Assembly (NCBI GenBank): GCA_947454475.1
Contig: CANGLD010000003.1
Coordinates: 1-44,178, forward strand
Length of the DNA stretch: 44,178 bases
Source of the DNA: Oxalobacteraceae bacterium
Lineage (GTDB): Bacteria > Pseudomonadota > Gammaproteobacteria > Burkholderiales > Burkholderiaceae_D
Direction of reading: 5' to 3'
Shown: positions 11,876-23,261 of the stretch, piece after piece
How the letters are laid out: each line of letters starts with the position of its first letter
Numbering within the stretch: position 1 is the stretch's first letter
The notes under the pieces: model-generated
What the model was told of the DNA's origin: nothing
What the model saw: the letters and a program-made list of their open reading frames with translations, nothing else
Database searches by the model: none
Made by a program: the position numbers and the translations under genes

Positions 11876-12546
11876 TAGCTTTGTGCTCGATGAGATTTTT
11901 CATTTTGCATTTTCTTTTTTTTAGCAGATTCCTCACTATCAATTTGATAAAAAGTCCGGATGACTGCATCAAAACTTTGAACACCATCCCGCACAGCCAT
12001 CATAGAAATATGATCAATCACCACCAACCTAGATAAATTAGCAACATCACTTACAAAACCAGCCAATGCATGGTAGCTACCAGTCATTTTTATCGTAATA
12101 GGTAATTCCGCTACAAATTCTTTGGTTTCTATTTCACCAGGCTTAAATGATTCGAACTGCAAGCCTCGATTCATACCGGCTTGATTAATTTCAGTTAACA
12201 CAGCATCCATTGATGCTTTATCTGGCAATTGTTGTTCTAGTTTAGAAACTTGCTGTATGCGTTGATTTTTAAGCACACGCAATTGCTCAAGATTTTTGGC
12301 TTTAGTAAGTTTGTTTATAAATTCTTTTTTTTGCTCATCTTCTTTTACTATTAACAAATTCAACTCTTCCCATTGCGAAGAAAAAATGAGTAAATAACTG
12401 ACCAACACGACCAAAGAAAAAATCAAGCACAAGACGACATAACGCGGCACCGTAGGCCAAAGAGCTGGATGCACACCGTCCAAGTTTTGAAATTGCGAGC
12501 CAATTTTTTTCACACTAATTAATATTGCTTTGACATCTAGCATCAT
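11875..12546 (-). CDS. pilO: Type IV pilus assembly protein PilO
   Basis: Single N-terminal TM, coiled coil, GSYHALAGFVSDVANLSRLVVI; synteny. Confidence 0.92.
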   Translation of the reverse strand: MMLDVKAILISVKKIGSQFQNLDGVHPALWPTVPRYVVLCLIFSLVVLVSYLLIFSSQWEELNLLIVKEDEQKKEFINKLTKAKNLEQLRVLKNQRIQQVSKLEQQLPDKASMDAVLTEINQAGMNRGLQFESFKPGEIETKEFVAELPITIKMTGSYHALAGFVSDVANLSRLVVIDHISMMAVRDGVQSFDAVIRTFYQIDSEESAKKKKMQNEKSHRAQS

Positions 12547-13106
12547 CTCTCCTGAGGTTGAGCTAAGCTCGTCATGGTCATCGTGAATTCAAATAATTTT
12601 CTTAATTCTTTTCCCTGACCGTAGGGAGTTAATTTGCTTTCTAGTAGCGTGGGCTTAATTAGGTAATGCGATTTCAAATCGATATTGTGTAAAAATTCCG
12701 AGATACGTGCATTTGATTGCGCATAGCCCGTTACAGTAATCATTTCAGATTGCTTAATGGATTTTAGAATCACACCGACTGGCGTCAAATCCACCAACTC
12801 ATCAAGTAAGTAAACGGGTTGATTACGCATTGCTTGTAAACTCTTGATGCTCTCTTGTCGTTGCTTTAATAATTTTATTTCTTCATCTAAGGCCGCAATT
12901 TCTTTTACCCGAACATCGAGCTTATTAATTTCATTTTCAAGAACGGTATTTCGCGTTAATTGATTAGCCAGCAAATTCTCTAGTACGAGCACAATGACAA
13001 ACGCAATCAATACACCCAGCAATGCAGACAATACTAATGATTGATGAAATGCCCGCTTACGCGCTAAGCGACGCGCCTCTCGCCATGGCAAGAGATTGAT
13101 ATTCAT
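12543..13106 (-). CDS. pilN: Type IV pilus assembly protein PilN (ORF opens to 13148; start likely MNINLLPWREARR)
   Basis: Conserved N-terminus INLLPWREARR, TM, coiled coil. Confidence 0.93.
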   Translation of the reverse strand: MNINLLPWREARRLARKRAFHQSLVLSALLGVLIAFVIVLVLENLLANQLTRNTVLENEINKLDVRVKEIAALDEEIKLLKQRQESIKSLQAMRNQPVYLLDELVDLTPVGVILKSIKQSEMITVTGYAQSNARISEFLHNIDLKSHYLIKPTLLESKLTPYGQGKELRKLFEFTMTMTSLAQPQER

Positions 13107-14128
13107 ATTGTCATTCCACTCATAGCGAGGCCAACTGCAACTAAGCATGCGGGTGCTTGCGATTCCAATATAGATTGATTCACTGTAGAGGCTAGTTTCA
13201 TGCCAGAGAAAGGATTAGCAAGGTGAACGGGTATATCTATTTTTTGCAATAGCAGCTGTTCTAGTTGCGCAAGATGGCATGAATCACCAGCTAAGCACAG
13301 CTGATCTATGTGCATATAAGCGCTTGATGAAAAAAATAATTGCAATGAACGACTTACTTCTTGAGCGAGCATTTCATTAAATGGCTGTATGAGTTCTGTA
13401 TGCATTTCACTGCCATATCTTTGTAACTCTTGTTTTAATTTTTGATTTCCAAATCCTAGCTCACGCTCATACACGGTATTGCTGTTAACTAAAACTGAGA
13501 AATGACTTTGTTCTGAACCAATTTGATATAAACCGATAGCATTATTTTTTCCGGCCTTGTCTCTTTTCATGCGCTGGGAAATAGCAAAGCGTGCTGCATA
13601 AGCATCGACATTGATTGCAACCACTTTTAATCCTGCCGCTTGAGCTATTGCCATGCGCTCATCTATTTTTTCTTTACGCGCAGCGACTAACATGACATCG
13701 ACGGATGCTTGCTCTCTGCTTGATGGCCCAAGCACATAAAAATCTAGCCCCATCTCACTCATTGCAAAGGGAAGATTCTGGCTAGCTTCCTCATGAATTT
13801 CTGCCTCTATATCTTCTTCACTCAGCAAATCAGGTAGTGTGACAACTTTACTTATGACTGAGGAAGCAGGTAGTGCCAACGCCACTTCATGCGTGAGACT
13901 TCCACTTTTCACGATTGCGATATGTAGGGCTTCACTGACTTGATCAAATTGCTGCATGCTACCTTCACGCAATACACCTGGCGACAGTGGCTCAAATGCA
14001 AAATGATCAACCCGTAAATGACTGCTCTTACCTGAGAGTTCAATCAGCCTTATTCCAGCCGCATCAATGTCTAAACCAATGACAGGCGCACTCCGTGACC
14101 AGGGAAATTTAAAGGATAAGAATGACAA
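13103..14128 (-). CDS. pilM: Type IV pilus assembly protein PilM (TTG start)
   Basis: Actin-like ATPase family: VIGLDIDAAGIRLIELSG; GGGGAG ribosome-binding site 6 nt before TTG. Confidence 0.93.
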   Translation of the reverse strand: MSFLSFKFPWSRSAPVIGLDIDAAGIRLIELSGKSSHLRVDHFAFEPLSPGVLREGSMQQFDQVSEALHIAIVKSGSLTHEVALALPASSVISKVVTLPDLLSEEDIEAEIHEEASQNLPFAMSEMGLDFYVLGPSSREQASVDVMLVAARKEKIDERMAIAQAAGLKVVAINVDAYAARFAISQRMKRDKAGKNNAIGLYQIGSEQSHFSVLVNSNTVYERELGFGNQKLKQELQRYGSEMHTELIQPFNEMLAQEVSRSLQLFFSSSAYMHIDQLCLAGDSCHLAQLEQLLLQKIDIPVHLANPFSGMKLASTVNQSILESQAPACLVAVGLAMSGMTI

Positions 14129-14367
14129 TCCGCACTCCCCGAATAGGATTTGTTTTCATTTTTGAAATAGCGGCAAATCCTAACAAGTCGTTTTCCTCTC
14201 TGTAAAGCTGATGGGTAATGTCGTTGTCAAATACCTACGGAAGCTCACATTGATCTTGTTTGAGCCAGATAAGTACGGACAAGTTGAAGGCAATTCAACT
14301 TGATTGCCAAGATTTACAGCTCTAGAAGAAAATGAAATCAAGCGTCATCTGCCAGAGGCGCTGTCGG

Positions 14368-14373
14368 TATAAT
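14368..14373 (+). promoter_or_regulatory. Candidate -10 box of mrcA
   Basis: Perfect TATAAT 39 nt before the mrcA ATG; -35 is weak. Confidence 0.4.
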
Positions 14374-14412
14374 GCATGCCAGTAGCTACTCCCTTTTCCG
14401 GCCTTATTTTTC

Positions 14413-16767
14413 ATGAATCCAAACGCACCAAACGGGGAAAATCCCGACCAGTCAGCTATACGCAAATTACCAACAGCGGTAAAGCTTGTGCTTAGCGTTT
14501 TCGGCATTGCAACTGGTCTGGCGATGATCGGCGCACTTTTGATTGGCTTCATGCTCATGATGGCGTATCCGAATCTTCCGGATATCGATTCTCTTGCTAC
14601 CTATCAGCCGAAAATGCCGTTGCGGGTTTTTTCTGCAGACAATGTACTCATAGGCGAGTTTGGAGAAGAACGCCGCAGCCTAGTGCATTACAAAGATATT
14701 CCTAAGGTGATGACACAAGCAGTGTTAGCGATTGAAGATGATCGTTTCTATGAACATAGTGGTGTCGATTTTTGGGGCATATTGCGTGCCGCTGTACACA
14801 ATGCTTTGGGTGGTAGTCGTCAAGGTGCTTCCACCATCACACAACAAGTTGCTCGTAATTTTTTCCTCTCCAGTGAACAAACGATTAAACGTAAACTGTA
14901 TGAAGTTTTGTTGGCGTGGAAAATAGAAAAAACATTATCAAAAAATCAGATTCTTGAGCTTTATATGAATCAGATTTACTTAGGTCAAAGAGCTTATGGA
15001 TTTGCTTCTGCTGCACAAATTTATTATGGCAAGAAGTTAAATGAAATTACGATAGCTGAAGCTGCCATGTTAGCTGGCTTACCTAAAGCACCGTCTGCAA
15101 ATAATCCTGTTGTTAATCCTAAACGTGCAAAAGCACGTCAGCAATATATTTTGCAGCGTATGCGAGATTTAGGCTACATCACGCAAGAGCAATATCAAAC
15201 TGCGCATGATGAGCAATTGAAAATCAAAATGGATAGCAATGAATTTGGCGTACACGCTGAATATGTGTCTGAGATGGCCAGACAAATGGTGTATGACCAG
15301 TTTAAAGAAGAAACTTATACACGCGGCTTGAATGTGTACACCACGATTACCAAGGCTGACCAAGATGCTGCTTATCTAGCTCTGAGACAAGGTGTATTGG
15401 AGTATGAAAGACGTCAAGCATATCGAGGCCCTGAAGCTTATATGCAAGTCCCTTCTGATAAGAATGATGCAGAAGCAGCGATTGAAGCAGAGTTAGCAGA
15501 GCATCCCGATAGTGATGGAATTAGTGCTGCTGCTGTTTTGTCTGCCACACCTAAAGTTGTACGCGCCATGCTGGCATCTGGCGAAGAAATCACGATTGAA
15601 GACACAGGCCTAACCCAAGTTACTGGCGCACTGAGCGATAAAGCTGCAGCAAATAGACGCATCACTAGAGGCGCGATTATTCGTGTGATGCAAATAGAAA
15701 AAAAATGGACGATTGTTCAACTGCCTGACGTTGAAGCTGCGTTTGTTTCCGTTAGCGCAGAAGATGGATCCATACGCTCTTTGATTGGTGGCTTTGATTT
15801 TAGTCGCAATAAATTCAATCATGTGACGCAAGCATGGCGTCAACCTGGCTCTTCATTTAAACCTTTCATTTATTCTGCATCATTAGAAAAAGGTCTCTCA
15901 CCAGGCACTATTGTGAATGATGCACCGATTACCTTTGATACTTCTCAGACAGGTAGTCTCGCTTGGGAACCTAAGAATTACGATAATAAATATGAAGGAC
16001 CTATGACTATGCGTCGCGGTCTTTCGAAATCAAAAAATATGATTTCGATACGCATACTAGAAAAAATTGGTCCGCAATACGCACAAGAATATGTCACCAA
16101 GTTTGGATTTGATCCTGAAAAAAATCCACCATATTTAACATTAGCACTCGGCGCTGGTGCTGTTACACCTCTACAGATGGCTGGTGCTTATACTGTCTTT
16201 GCGAATGGTGGTTATCGAATTAATCCCTATTTAATCTCAAAAATCACAGACAACAACGGCAAGTCATTATTCCAAGTTAAACCAGACCATGCAGGTGACG
16301 AAGCCTTCCGTGTGATTGATGAACGGAATGCGTTTTTAATTGATAGCATGTTAAAAGATGTGGTTAAACAAGGTACCGCAACACGTGCCCTCTCATTGAA
16401 ACGTACCGATATCGCTGGGAAAACGGGAACAACGAATGATTCCATTGATGCTTGGTTTGCGGGTTATAACCCTAAGTTAGTCGGTATCGCTTGGATAGGA
16501 TTTGATAAACCTAAAAATTTAGGTAACCGAGAAACCGGTGGTGGTTTGGCTTTACCGATTTGGATTAGCTATATGCAGAAGGCCTTAGCTAATACACCAA
16601 TGATGAATAGGGAAATGCCTGCGGGTATTAGCGCTGTCGGTAGCGACTTTACTTATCATGAATATCTAGAAAGCGGTGGCATAAGCTCTATCGGCGTGAC
16701 GCCCGCTGGTGAGGCCAAACCTTCAGAGGATAACTCTGAAGGCAAGACTCAAAACGAATTGTTCTAA
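14413..16767 (+). CDS. mrcA: Penicillin-binding protein 1A (transglycosylase/transpeptidase)
   Basis: GT51 motifs EDDRFYEHSGVD, QGASTITQQVARNFFL; transpeptidase GSSFKPFIYSAS, KTGTT. Confidence 0.96.
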   Translation: MNPNAPNGENPDQSAIRKLPTAVKLVLSVFGIATGLAMIGALLIGFMLMMAYPNLPDIDSLATYQPKMPLRVFSADNVLIGEFGEERRSLVHYKDIPKVMTQAVLAIEDDRFYEHSGVDFWGILRAAVHNALGGSRQGASTITQQVARNFFLSSEQTIKRKLYEVLLAWKIEKTLSKNQILELYMNQIYLGQRAYGFASAAQIYYGKKLNEITIAEAAMLAGLPKAPSANNPVVNPKRAKARQQYILQRMRDLGYITQEQYQTAHDEQLKIKMDSNEFGVHAEYVSEMARQMVYDQFKEETYTRGLNVYTTITKADQDAAYLALRQGVLEYERRQAYRGPEAYMQVPSDKNDAEAAIEAELAEHPDSDGISAAAVLSATPKVVRAMLASGEEITIEDTGLTQVTGALSDKAAANRRITRGAIIRVMQIEKKWTIVQLPDVEAAFVSVSAEDGSIRSLIGGFDFSRNKFNHVTQAWRQPGSSFKPFIYSASLEKGLSPGTIVNDAPITFDTSQTGSLAWEPKNYDNKYEGPMTMRRGLSKSKNMISIRILEKIGPQYAQEYVTKFGFDPEKNPPYLTLALGAGAVTPLQMAGAYTVFANGGYRINPYLISKITDNNGKSLFQVKPDHAGDEAFRVIDERNAFLIDSMLKDVVKQGTATRALSLKRTDIAGKTGTTNDSIDAWFAGYNPKLVGIAWIGFDKPKNLGNRETGGGLALPIWISYMQKALANTPMMNREMPAGISAVGSDFTYHEYLESGGISSIGVTPAGEAKPSEDNSEGKTQNELF

Positions 16768-16781
16768 GGGGTTGTGGGGCG

Positions 16782-17108
16782 TTACAGTTGGATAGTCTCG
16801 CCTGCATACAGTGTTGCTAGCGCTGACAAGCTGGCAAATAGCTCGCTGCCGTCACGCGTGTTCAACCACTGCTCTTCCTTGTAACGATAGTGATAGCCGC
16901 CAGCTTTTGCGGCTACCCAGATTTCCTGCATAGGCGCCTGCGTATTGATGATGATTTTGGCATCATTATCTGGAAATTCTATTTGCAGCACATTGCCGCT
17001 GCGCGCACATTCCAAATCGATATCAGTTTCATCTGCGACTTGCTCCAAAGCCGTCTGAATCTTGCGTAACACTCCCTCTGCCAACAGCAGAAACTCCGAT
17101 TCGCTCAT
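16782..17108 (-). CDS. cyaY: Frataxin-like iron donor protein CyaY (ORF opens to 17144)
   Basis: MSESEFLLLAEGVLRKI, acidic helix, EIWVAAKAGGYHYRY...W. Confidence 0.92.
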   Translation of the reverse strand: MSESEFLLLAEGVLRKIQTALEQVADETDIDLECARSGNVLQIEFPDNDAKIIINTQAPMQEIWVAAKAGGYHYRYKEEQWLNTRDGSELFASLSALATLYAGETIQL

Positions 17109-17177
17109 GCTACACTCCAGTGAAATATCTTTATGAGCACGCACTTGGCGCGCTGTGAAAATTCATCAAAATCCGTC

Positions 17178-17363
17178 ATGCAAAATTTATTACGAATTAG
17201 TTTTATTCTAGCGGTGATTTGCTCTCTTGGTTTGGTATCCGCTTGCGGCCAAAAAGGCCCACTGCGTTTACCTGAACAACCTAGGCCTACAAAACAAAAG
17301 CCTGACACATCATCAAGTCCACAGTCTTTTATGTCCAACTCAATCTACCAACAGCACGCCTAA
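17178..17363 (+). CDS. lptM: LPS translocon maturation lipoprotein LptM/YifL family
   Basis: Short lipoprotein with lipobox LVSAC followed by GQKGPLRLP; immediately upstream of lysA. Confidence 0.88.
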   Translation: MQNLLRISFILAVICSLGLVSACGQKGPLRLPEQPRPTKQKPDTSSSPQSFMSNSIYQQHA

Positions 17364-17365
17364 TC

Positions 17366-18649
17366 ATGTCGCACTTCGACTACCACCATAACAGCCTTTA
17401 TGTTGAAGCGGTATCTTTGGAAAACATAGCCAGAAGATATGGCACGCCTACTTATGTTTATTCACGTGCTAGCTTAACGCAAAACTTTTTAGCTTACGCA
17501 GACGCATGCAAAAAACATGGACGCGGATCCAATGGCGCATTGATCTGTTATTCCGTTAAATCCAATTCCAATCTAGCTGTACTGAATGTATTGAGCAAAC
17601 TAGGCTCTGGCTTTGATATTGTTTCAGGCGGTGAATTATTGCGTGTGCTTGCAGCTGGCGGTGATCCACGTAAAGTTATTTTTTCTGGCGTAGGCAAATC
17701 GATAGAAGAAATGCGTTTAGCCTTAACGCATGACATCTTGTGTTTCAATGTTGAATCCATACCCGAACTGCAACGCTTAAATGAAGTTGCTGCTTCTATG
17801 AATAAAACTGCCTCGGTGTCATTACGCGTCAATCCTGATGTTGATGCTCACACGCACCCTTATATTTCAACTGGCCTTAAAGATAATAAATTCGGCATCG
17901 CATTTGAAGATGCTATTTCAACTTATCAAGAAATCGCTGCATTCCCTCATTTGCAAATTGTTGGCATTGATTGTCATATTGGTTCGCAGTTATTAGATGA
18001 TGCGCCTCTGCTTGAAGCACTCGATAAAATTATTGAATTGGTTGATAAATTAAGCGACCTAGGTATCGATATACATCATCTTGATATAGGCGGCGGTGTA
18101 GGTATTACTTATGATGATGAAGAACCGGTTCCTGTTGCTGATTATTTGCATCGTTTATTTACACGTATAGATGCATGGCGCACTGCTAAGCATAGTGGCA
18201 AGCCTATCAAAGTCATGTTTGAACCTGGTCGCTCGATTGTAGGCAATGCCGGTGTTTTATTGACCGAAGTACAGTATTTAAAACATGGCGCTACGAAAAA
18301 TTTTGCAATTGTCGATGCTGCGATGAATGATTTGATGCGACCCGCTATGTATGAAGCTTGGCATGGTGTGCTGCCCGTTAAACAAAGACAGATCACACCT
18401 CGTGTCTATGATGTAGTTGGACCTGTGTGTGAATCTGGGGATTGGCTAGCGCGTGCTCGTACCCTCGCTTTAGAACAAGATGATTTGCTCGCTATTTTGT
18501 CAGCTGGTGCATATGGCATGACGATGGCATCGAACTACAATTCACGTGGACGTCCTGCTGAAGTCTTAGTGGATGGCGACAAAGCCATACTCATTAGAAA
18601 ACGCGAGTTAGCTACAGATTTATTCGCTTTAGAATCTATCCCGCACTAA
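17366..18649 (+). CDS. lysA: Diaminopimelate decarboxylase
   Basis: YSVKSNSNLAVL, HIGSQL, GGGVGI, EPGRSIVGNAG, CESGDW. Confidence 0.97.
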   Translation: MSHFDYHHNSLYVEAVSLENIARRYGTPTYVYSRASLTQNFLAYADACKKHGRGSNGALICYSVKSNSNLAVLNVLSKLGSGFDIVSGGELLRVLAAGGDPRKVIFSGVGKSIEEMRLALTHDILCFNVESIPELQRLNEVAASMNKTASVSLRVNPDVDAHTHPYISTGLKDNKFGIAFEDAISTYQEIAAFPHLQIVGIDCHIGSQLLDDAPLLEALDKIIELVDKLSDLGIDIHHLDIGGGVGITYDDEEPVPVADYLHRLFTRIDAWRTAKHSGKPIKVMFEPGRSIVGNAGVLLTEVQYLKHGATKNFAIVDAAMNDLMRPAMYEAWHGVLPVKQRQITPRVYDVVGPVCESGDWLARARTLALEQDDLLAILSAGAYGMTMASNYNSRGRPAEVLVDGDKAILIRKRELATDLFALESIPH

Positions 18650-19281
18650 TTGATGGTGGCTGTTTTCTGATTATTTTTATTTCGCCACCACGTCACCACG
18701 CGACTGCCTAACAGTACAAAGGCAATTCCCGTCAAAAATAAGGGCTGGGTGAAATTTTGTTTACCCGCCCGCATCCACCAAAAATGCACTAACCCCATGA
18801 TGATGATGAGATAGATAAGTTGATGGAGAGTTTTCCATCCCTTACCTAATAGTCTCATCATTTTTTTTGTGCTGGTTGCCGCTAGCGGTAATAATAAAAT
18901 AAATGTGGCAAATCCCATGGCGATAAAGGGTCTTTTGATCACATCATGCAGCATAGCCTGTACATCAAAAAAATGATCAAACCAAAGGAAGGCTAGAAAA
19001 TGCAGGCTTGCATAAAAGAAGCTGAACAAACCCAGCATACGTCGTAAGGCGACCAACCAATTCCAACCAATTAGTTTGCGTAATGGTGTGATGCTTAAAG
19101 TAATGCACAATAAATAAATCGTCCAATCACCTGTATTACGCGTGATGAATTCAAGTGGATTGGCGCCTAGCTGATCTAAATAGGTAAATACAATTAATCG
19201 CAAAAATGGTAAGCAGGCCAATAAAAATAATCCTGCTTTGATTATCTTGAATTCCCTACTATCCGGTTTCAGCGTACGCAT
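18646..19281 (-). CDS. msrQ: Heme-binding membrane subunit MsrQ of the methionine sulfoxide reductase system
   Basis: Multi-TM, TGDWTIYLLCITLSITPLRKL; directly downstream of msrP. Confidence 0.9.
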   Translation of the reverse strand: MRTLKPDSREFKIIKAGLFLLACLPFLRLIVFTYLDQLGANPLEFITRNTGDWTIYLLCITLSITPLRKLIGWNWLVALRRMLGLFSFFYASLHFLAFLWFDHFFDVQAMLHDVIKRPFIAMGFATFILLLPLAATSTKKMMRLLGKGWKTLHQLIYLIIIMGLVHFWWMRAGKQNFTQPLFLTGIAFVLLGSRVVTWWRNKNNQKTATIN

Positions 19282-19288
19282 GCTAGTT

Positions 19289-20254
19289 CTAATAGAATTT
19301 TTTTAAATTCACTCCGCTATATAGCGATGCTACTTCTGGATAGCCATTGAACATCATGGTTGCGCGCTTCTTATTGAATAAACCATCTTCTCCTATACGA
19401 CGTTCTGTCGCTTGCGACCATCTAGGATGATCCACTTCAGGATTAACGTTTGCATAAAATCCATATTCTTCTGGCGCTGATCGATTCCATGCAGTGATGG
19501 GTGGTTTTTCTGTAAAGCGTATACGCACTAATGACTTTGCTGATTTAAATCCATATTTCCAAGGCACGATCATTCTGACTGGCGCACCGTTTTGATTGGT
19601 TAAGGTTTGACCATACATACCCATGACTAACATCGTTAGAGGATGATTTGCTTCATCAATCCGTAGACCTTCTGTATACGGCCAATTCAATACACGATTT
19701 CCTACTCCAGGCATTTGTTTAGGGTCTGCCAAAGTAGTGAATTCCACATACTTCGCATTCCCAGTGGGTTCTACCTTTCGTATTAATTCAGAGAAGGAAT
19801 AACCTACCCAAGGTATCACCATAGACCAACCCTCTACACAACGCAGACGATATAAACGCTCTTCTAGTGGCGCTAATTTAAGCAAGCTATCTACATCTAA
19901 TGTGAGTGGTTTTTTAATCTCGCCATCAATTTGCACTGTCCATGGATGCGTTTTTAATGATTTAGCTATGATGGCAGGATCACTTTTATCCAACCCAAAC
20001 TCATAAAAATTGTTATAGGTAGTAGCGTCTGTAAAACTAGTTGGCTTATCCTTGGCGGTGTAAATTAAGTTAGGCTTTGCTGGCAATGTTTTATTTATTC
20101 CTGCAGCTTGTGCCCACACACTCTCCGTCAAACTTGTAGCAGTCGCAGCACCTACAGCGAGTTGCTGTAAAAACTGACGTCGTGAGTTTGCTATTGATTG
20201 AGGTGTTATTTCCGATGGCAAAGGTGCTGGATAGTGCAGACGATGAATTTTCAT
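19289..20254 (-). CDS. msrP: Protein-methionine-sulfoxide reductase catalytic subunit MsrP (molybdoenzyme, Tat substrate)
   Basis: Tat-like motif [31 protein letters not shown]. Confidence 0.94.
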   Translation of the reverse strand: MKIHRLHYPAPLPSEITPQSIANSRRQFLQQLAVGAATATSLTESVWAQAAGINKTLPAKPNLIYTAKDKPTSFTDATTYNNFYEFGLDKSDPAIIAKSLKTHPWTVQIDGEIKKPLTLDVDSLLKLAPLEERLYRLRCVEGWSMVIPWVGYSFSELIRKVEPTGNAKYVEFTTLADPKQMPGVGNRVLNWPYTEGLRIDEANHPLTMLVMGMYGQTLTNQNGAPVRMIVPWKYGFKSAKSLVRIRFTEKPPITAWNRSAPEEYGFYANVNPEVDHPRWSQATERRIGEDGLFNKKRATMMFNGYPEVASLYSGVNLKKFY

Positions 20255-20345
20255 AGGATTCCACTCTCTCTTTTAAGATGGCACATGCAACACGTCATAA
20301 AATTCTGTCGCTAACAACATGCTATAAGTAAGCATACTGTAAAAC

Positions 20346-20375
20346 AAAAAGGGCAACCTCGCGGTTGCCCTTTTT
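20346..20375 (-). terminator. Intrinsic terminator (symmetrical) downstream of the cytochrome c4 gene
   Basis: AAAAAGGGCAACC-TCGC-GGTTGCCCTTTTT. Confidence 0.88.
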
Positions 20376-20423
20376 ATTTTCTTTTTTACCTTAGCGTTTT
20401 GTTCTACGCGCTAGCAGTAGTGA

Positions 20424-21092
20424 TTACTTGCCTGAATTCAAACCTGCAATATAGTCTGCAACCGCTTGAATTTCATCTTCTGACAAACGCTTAGCGATGG
20501 TGGTCATCTGCGCACTATTGGAACGTGTACCAGCGCGGAAATTAGATAACTGTGACACGGTGTAGTCTTGATGCTGACCACCAATACGCGCGAATTGAGC
20601 TGGTATGCCTGAACCGTTTGGTCCGTGACATCCTGCACAGGCAGGAACATTTTTTTCAGCGATACCAGCGCGGTAAATCTTCTTACCAGCATCTATCGTG
20701 TCTTTGTTGCGAGCACTGCCTGGTAAAACTTTTTGCTGATCTAAATAGGCAGCAACATTGGCCATGTCTTCATCCGTCATGGCTTTCGCTATACCCGTCA
20801 TAATTGGATGATTACGATTTGGACCTTTAAAGTCATGCAGCTGCTTTTGAATATAAGCAGCATGTTGAGCAGCCAGTTTAGGATTCACTGAAACTGTGGA
20901 GTTACCCGCAACACCATGGCATGCCACACAAGCCATTACACCGCGCGATGGATCACCACCTGAATATAAAGTAGCGCCCTTGGCAGCATCTGCCTTAGGT
21001 GCAGATTTTTCCTCGCTTGCCATAGCAAGACTGGACGTCGCGATTAGCGCGACCGAAATATATTTTGCAAAGTTCAGCAAAGCACGGTTCAT
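20424..21092 (-). CDS. Cytochrome c4-like diheme protein
   Basis: Signal peptide and two CXXCH motifs (CVACHG, CAGCHG); next to engB. Confidence 0.92.
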   Translation of the reverse strand: MNRALLNFAKYISVALIATSSLAMASEEKSAPKADAAKGATLYSGGDPSRGVMACVACHGVAGNSTVSVNPKLAAQHAAYIQKQLHDFKGPNRNHPIMTGIAKAMTDEDMANVAAYLDQQKVLPGSARNKDTIDAGKKIYRAGIAEKNVPACAGCHGPNGSGIPAQFARIGGQHQDYTVSQLSNFRAGTRSNSAQMTTIAKRLSEDEIQAVADYIAGLNSGK

Positions 21093-21276
21093 TCAAACAC
21101 CCTGGAGACTGGAAAATTGTTGCGTTGCGCCTTTTTGTCTGCACGCTCAGCAAACTGGATATGCACTGTGCGACTAATAAACTCTCGCACTAATTGCCCG
21201 GCAATAACCTCACATTGTACTACAATAGGCCTCTCCTTTTGTGCCCAAGCTGGGCTGTCTGCCTCACTCCTATCCC

Positions 21277-21960
21277 ATGTCCCTGCTCTGGCAAGCCCGG
21301 TTTTTCACGACAGTCAATCAGCTGTCTGATTTGCCAAATTATAAAGTCCCTGAAATTGCCTTCGCTGGCCGCTCGAATGCGGGCAAGTCAACTGCAATTA
21401 ATGTGCTGTGTAATCAAAAAAAACTCGCTTTTGCCTCTAAAACACCGGGGCGTACGCAGCATATTAATTTTTTCTCAATTGGTGGTGCTCACGTTGCCCA
21501 GCATAGAAAAGATCCTACCCGTGTCGATGAAATTAAGTGCTTTTTAGTCGATTTACCTGGTTATGGCTATGCAGAAGTCTCGGGCGATGCAAAATTCCAC
21601 TGGCAAGAGCTGCTAGGTCGCTATGTACAAATGCGTGAGCAGCTTACGGCACTGGTTCTCATCATGGATGCACGGCGACCTTTCACAGAACTGGATGTAG
21701 AGATGTTGGAATGGTTTGCCCCAACCGGCAAACCGATTCATTGCCTTCTTAGCAAGGCCGACAAACTCAACCGCACTGAATCCACTGATGCACTGCGTCT
21801 TGCCAACACGGTTCTGTCCAGTTATGTTGATGAGTCTGGCACACCACTTCCGTTTTCTGTGCAGTTGTTTTCCGCATTAAAGCGCACTGGCTTAGAAGAA
21901 GCAGATGGTCGTATCAGAGATTTGCTAGGCCTCACCCCACCTGTGGCCATTAGCGATTAG
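21277..21960 (+). CDS. engB: Ribosome biogenesis GTP-binding protein EngB/YsxC (ORF opens to 21241)
   Basis: P-loop [42 protein letters not shown]. Confidence 0.96.
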   Translation: MSLLWQARFFTTVNQLSDLPNYKVPEIAFAGRSNAGKSTAINVLCNQKKLAFASKTPGRTQHINFFSIGGAHVAQHRKDPTRVDEIKCFLVDLPGYGYAEVSGDAKFHWQELLGRYVQMREQLTALVLIMDARRPFTELDVEMLEWFAPTGKPIHCLLSKADKLNRTESTDALRLANTVLSSYVDESGTPLPFSVQLFSALKRTGLEEADGRIRDLLGLTPPVAISD

Positions 21961-21971
21961 CTTAGATTAAG

Positions 21972-22008
21972 AAAAAAGCCCTGGAGCAAGGGGATGTCTC
22001 CAGGGCTT
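21972..22008 (-). terminator. Intrinsic terminator oriented on the minus strand
   Basis: Perfect 11-bp stem; T tract TTTTTT only on the minus strand; on the plus strand the stem is followed by AACACTAA. Confidence 0.85.
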
Positions 22009-22079
22009 AACACTAATCCGCAGTTGAACGGCTTAGCCCCGCTCTGGGAGGAAATTAGCGGGAGGTGAGAACATCACCT
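21972..22079 (-). ncRNA. Candidate trans-acting sRNA, structured 3' core (5' end unknown, somewhere upstream of 22079)
   Basis: On the minus strand: hairpin AGGTG-ATGTTCT-CACCT (22079-22063), hairpin CCCGCT-AATTTCCTCCCAG-AGCGGG (22062-22038), then terminator AAGCCCTGGAG-ACATCCCCTTG-CTCCAGGGCTT plus T tract (22008-21972); lies between convergent engB and divergent hemB. Confidence 0.6.
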
Positions 22080-22122
22080 GACCATGTGACGGCGAAGTCC
22101 AGTGAAAGTTTCATCTTTTTGA

Positions 22123-23187
<1,065 letters not shown>

Positions 23188-23230
23188 TTAATACATATTG
23201 CGTACTTAGTCATTCTCTGTAAACTACTTA

Positions 23231-23252
23231 GCGACTCAGACTCCTGAGTCGC
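23231..23252. repeat. Perfect inverted repeat, 9-bp arms, 4-nt loop
   Basis: GCGACTCAG-ACTC-CTGAGTCGC. Confidence 0.9.
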
Positions 23253-23261
23253 ATTCCTCTA

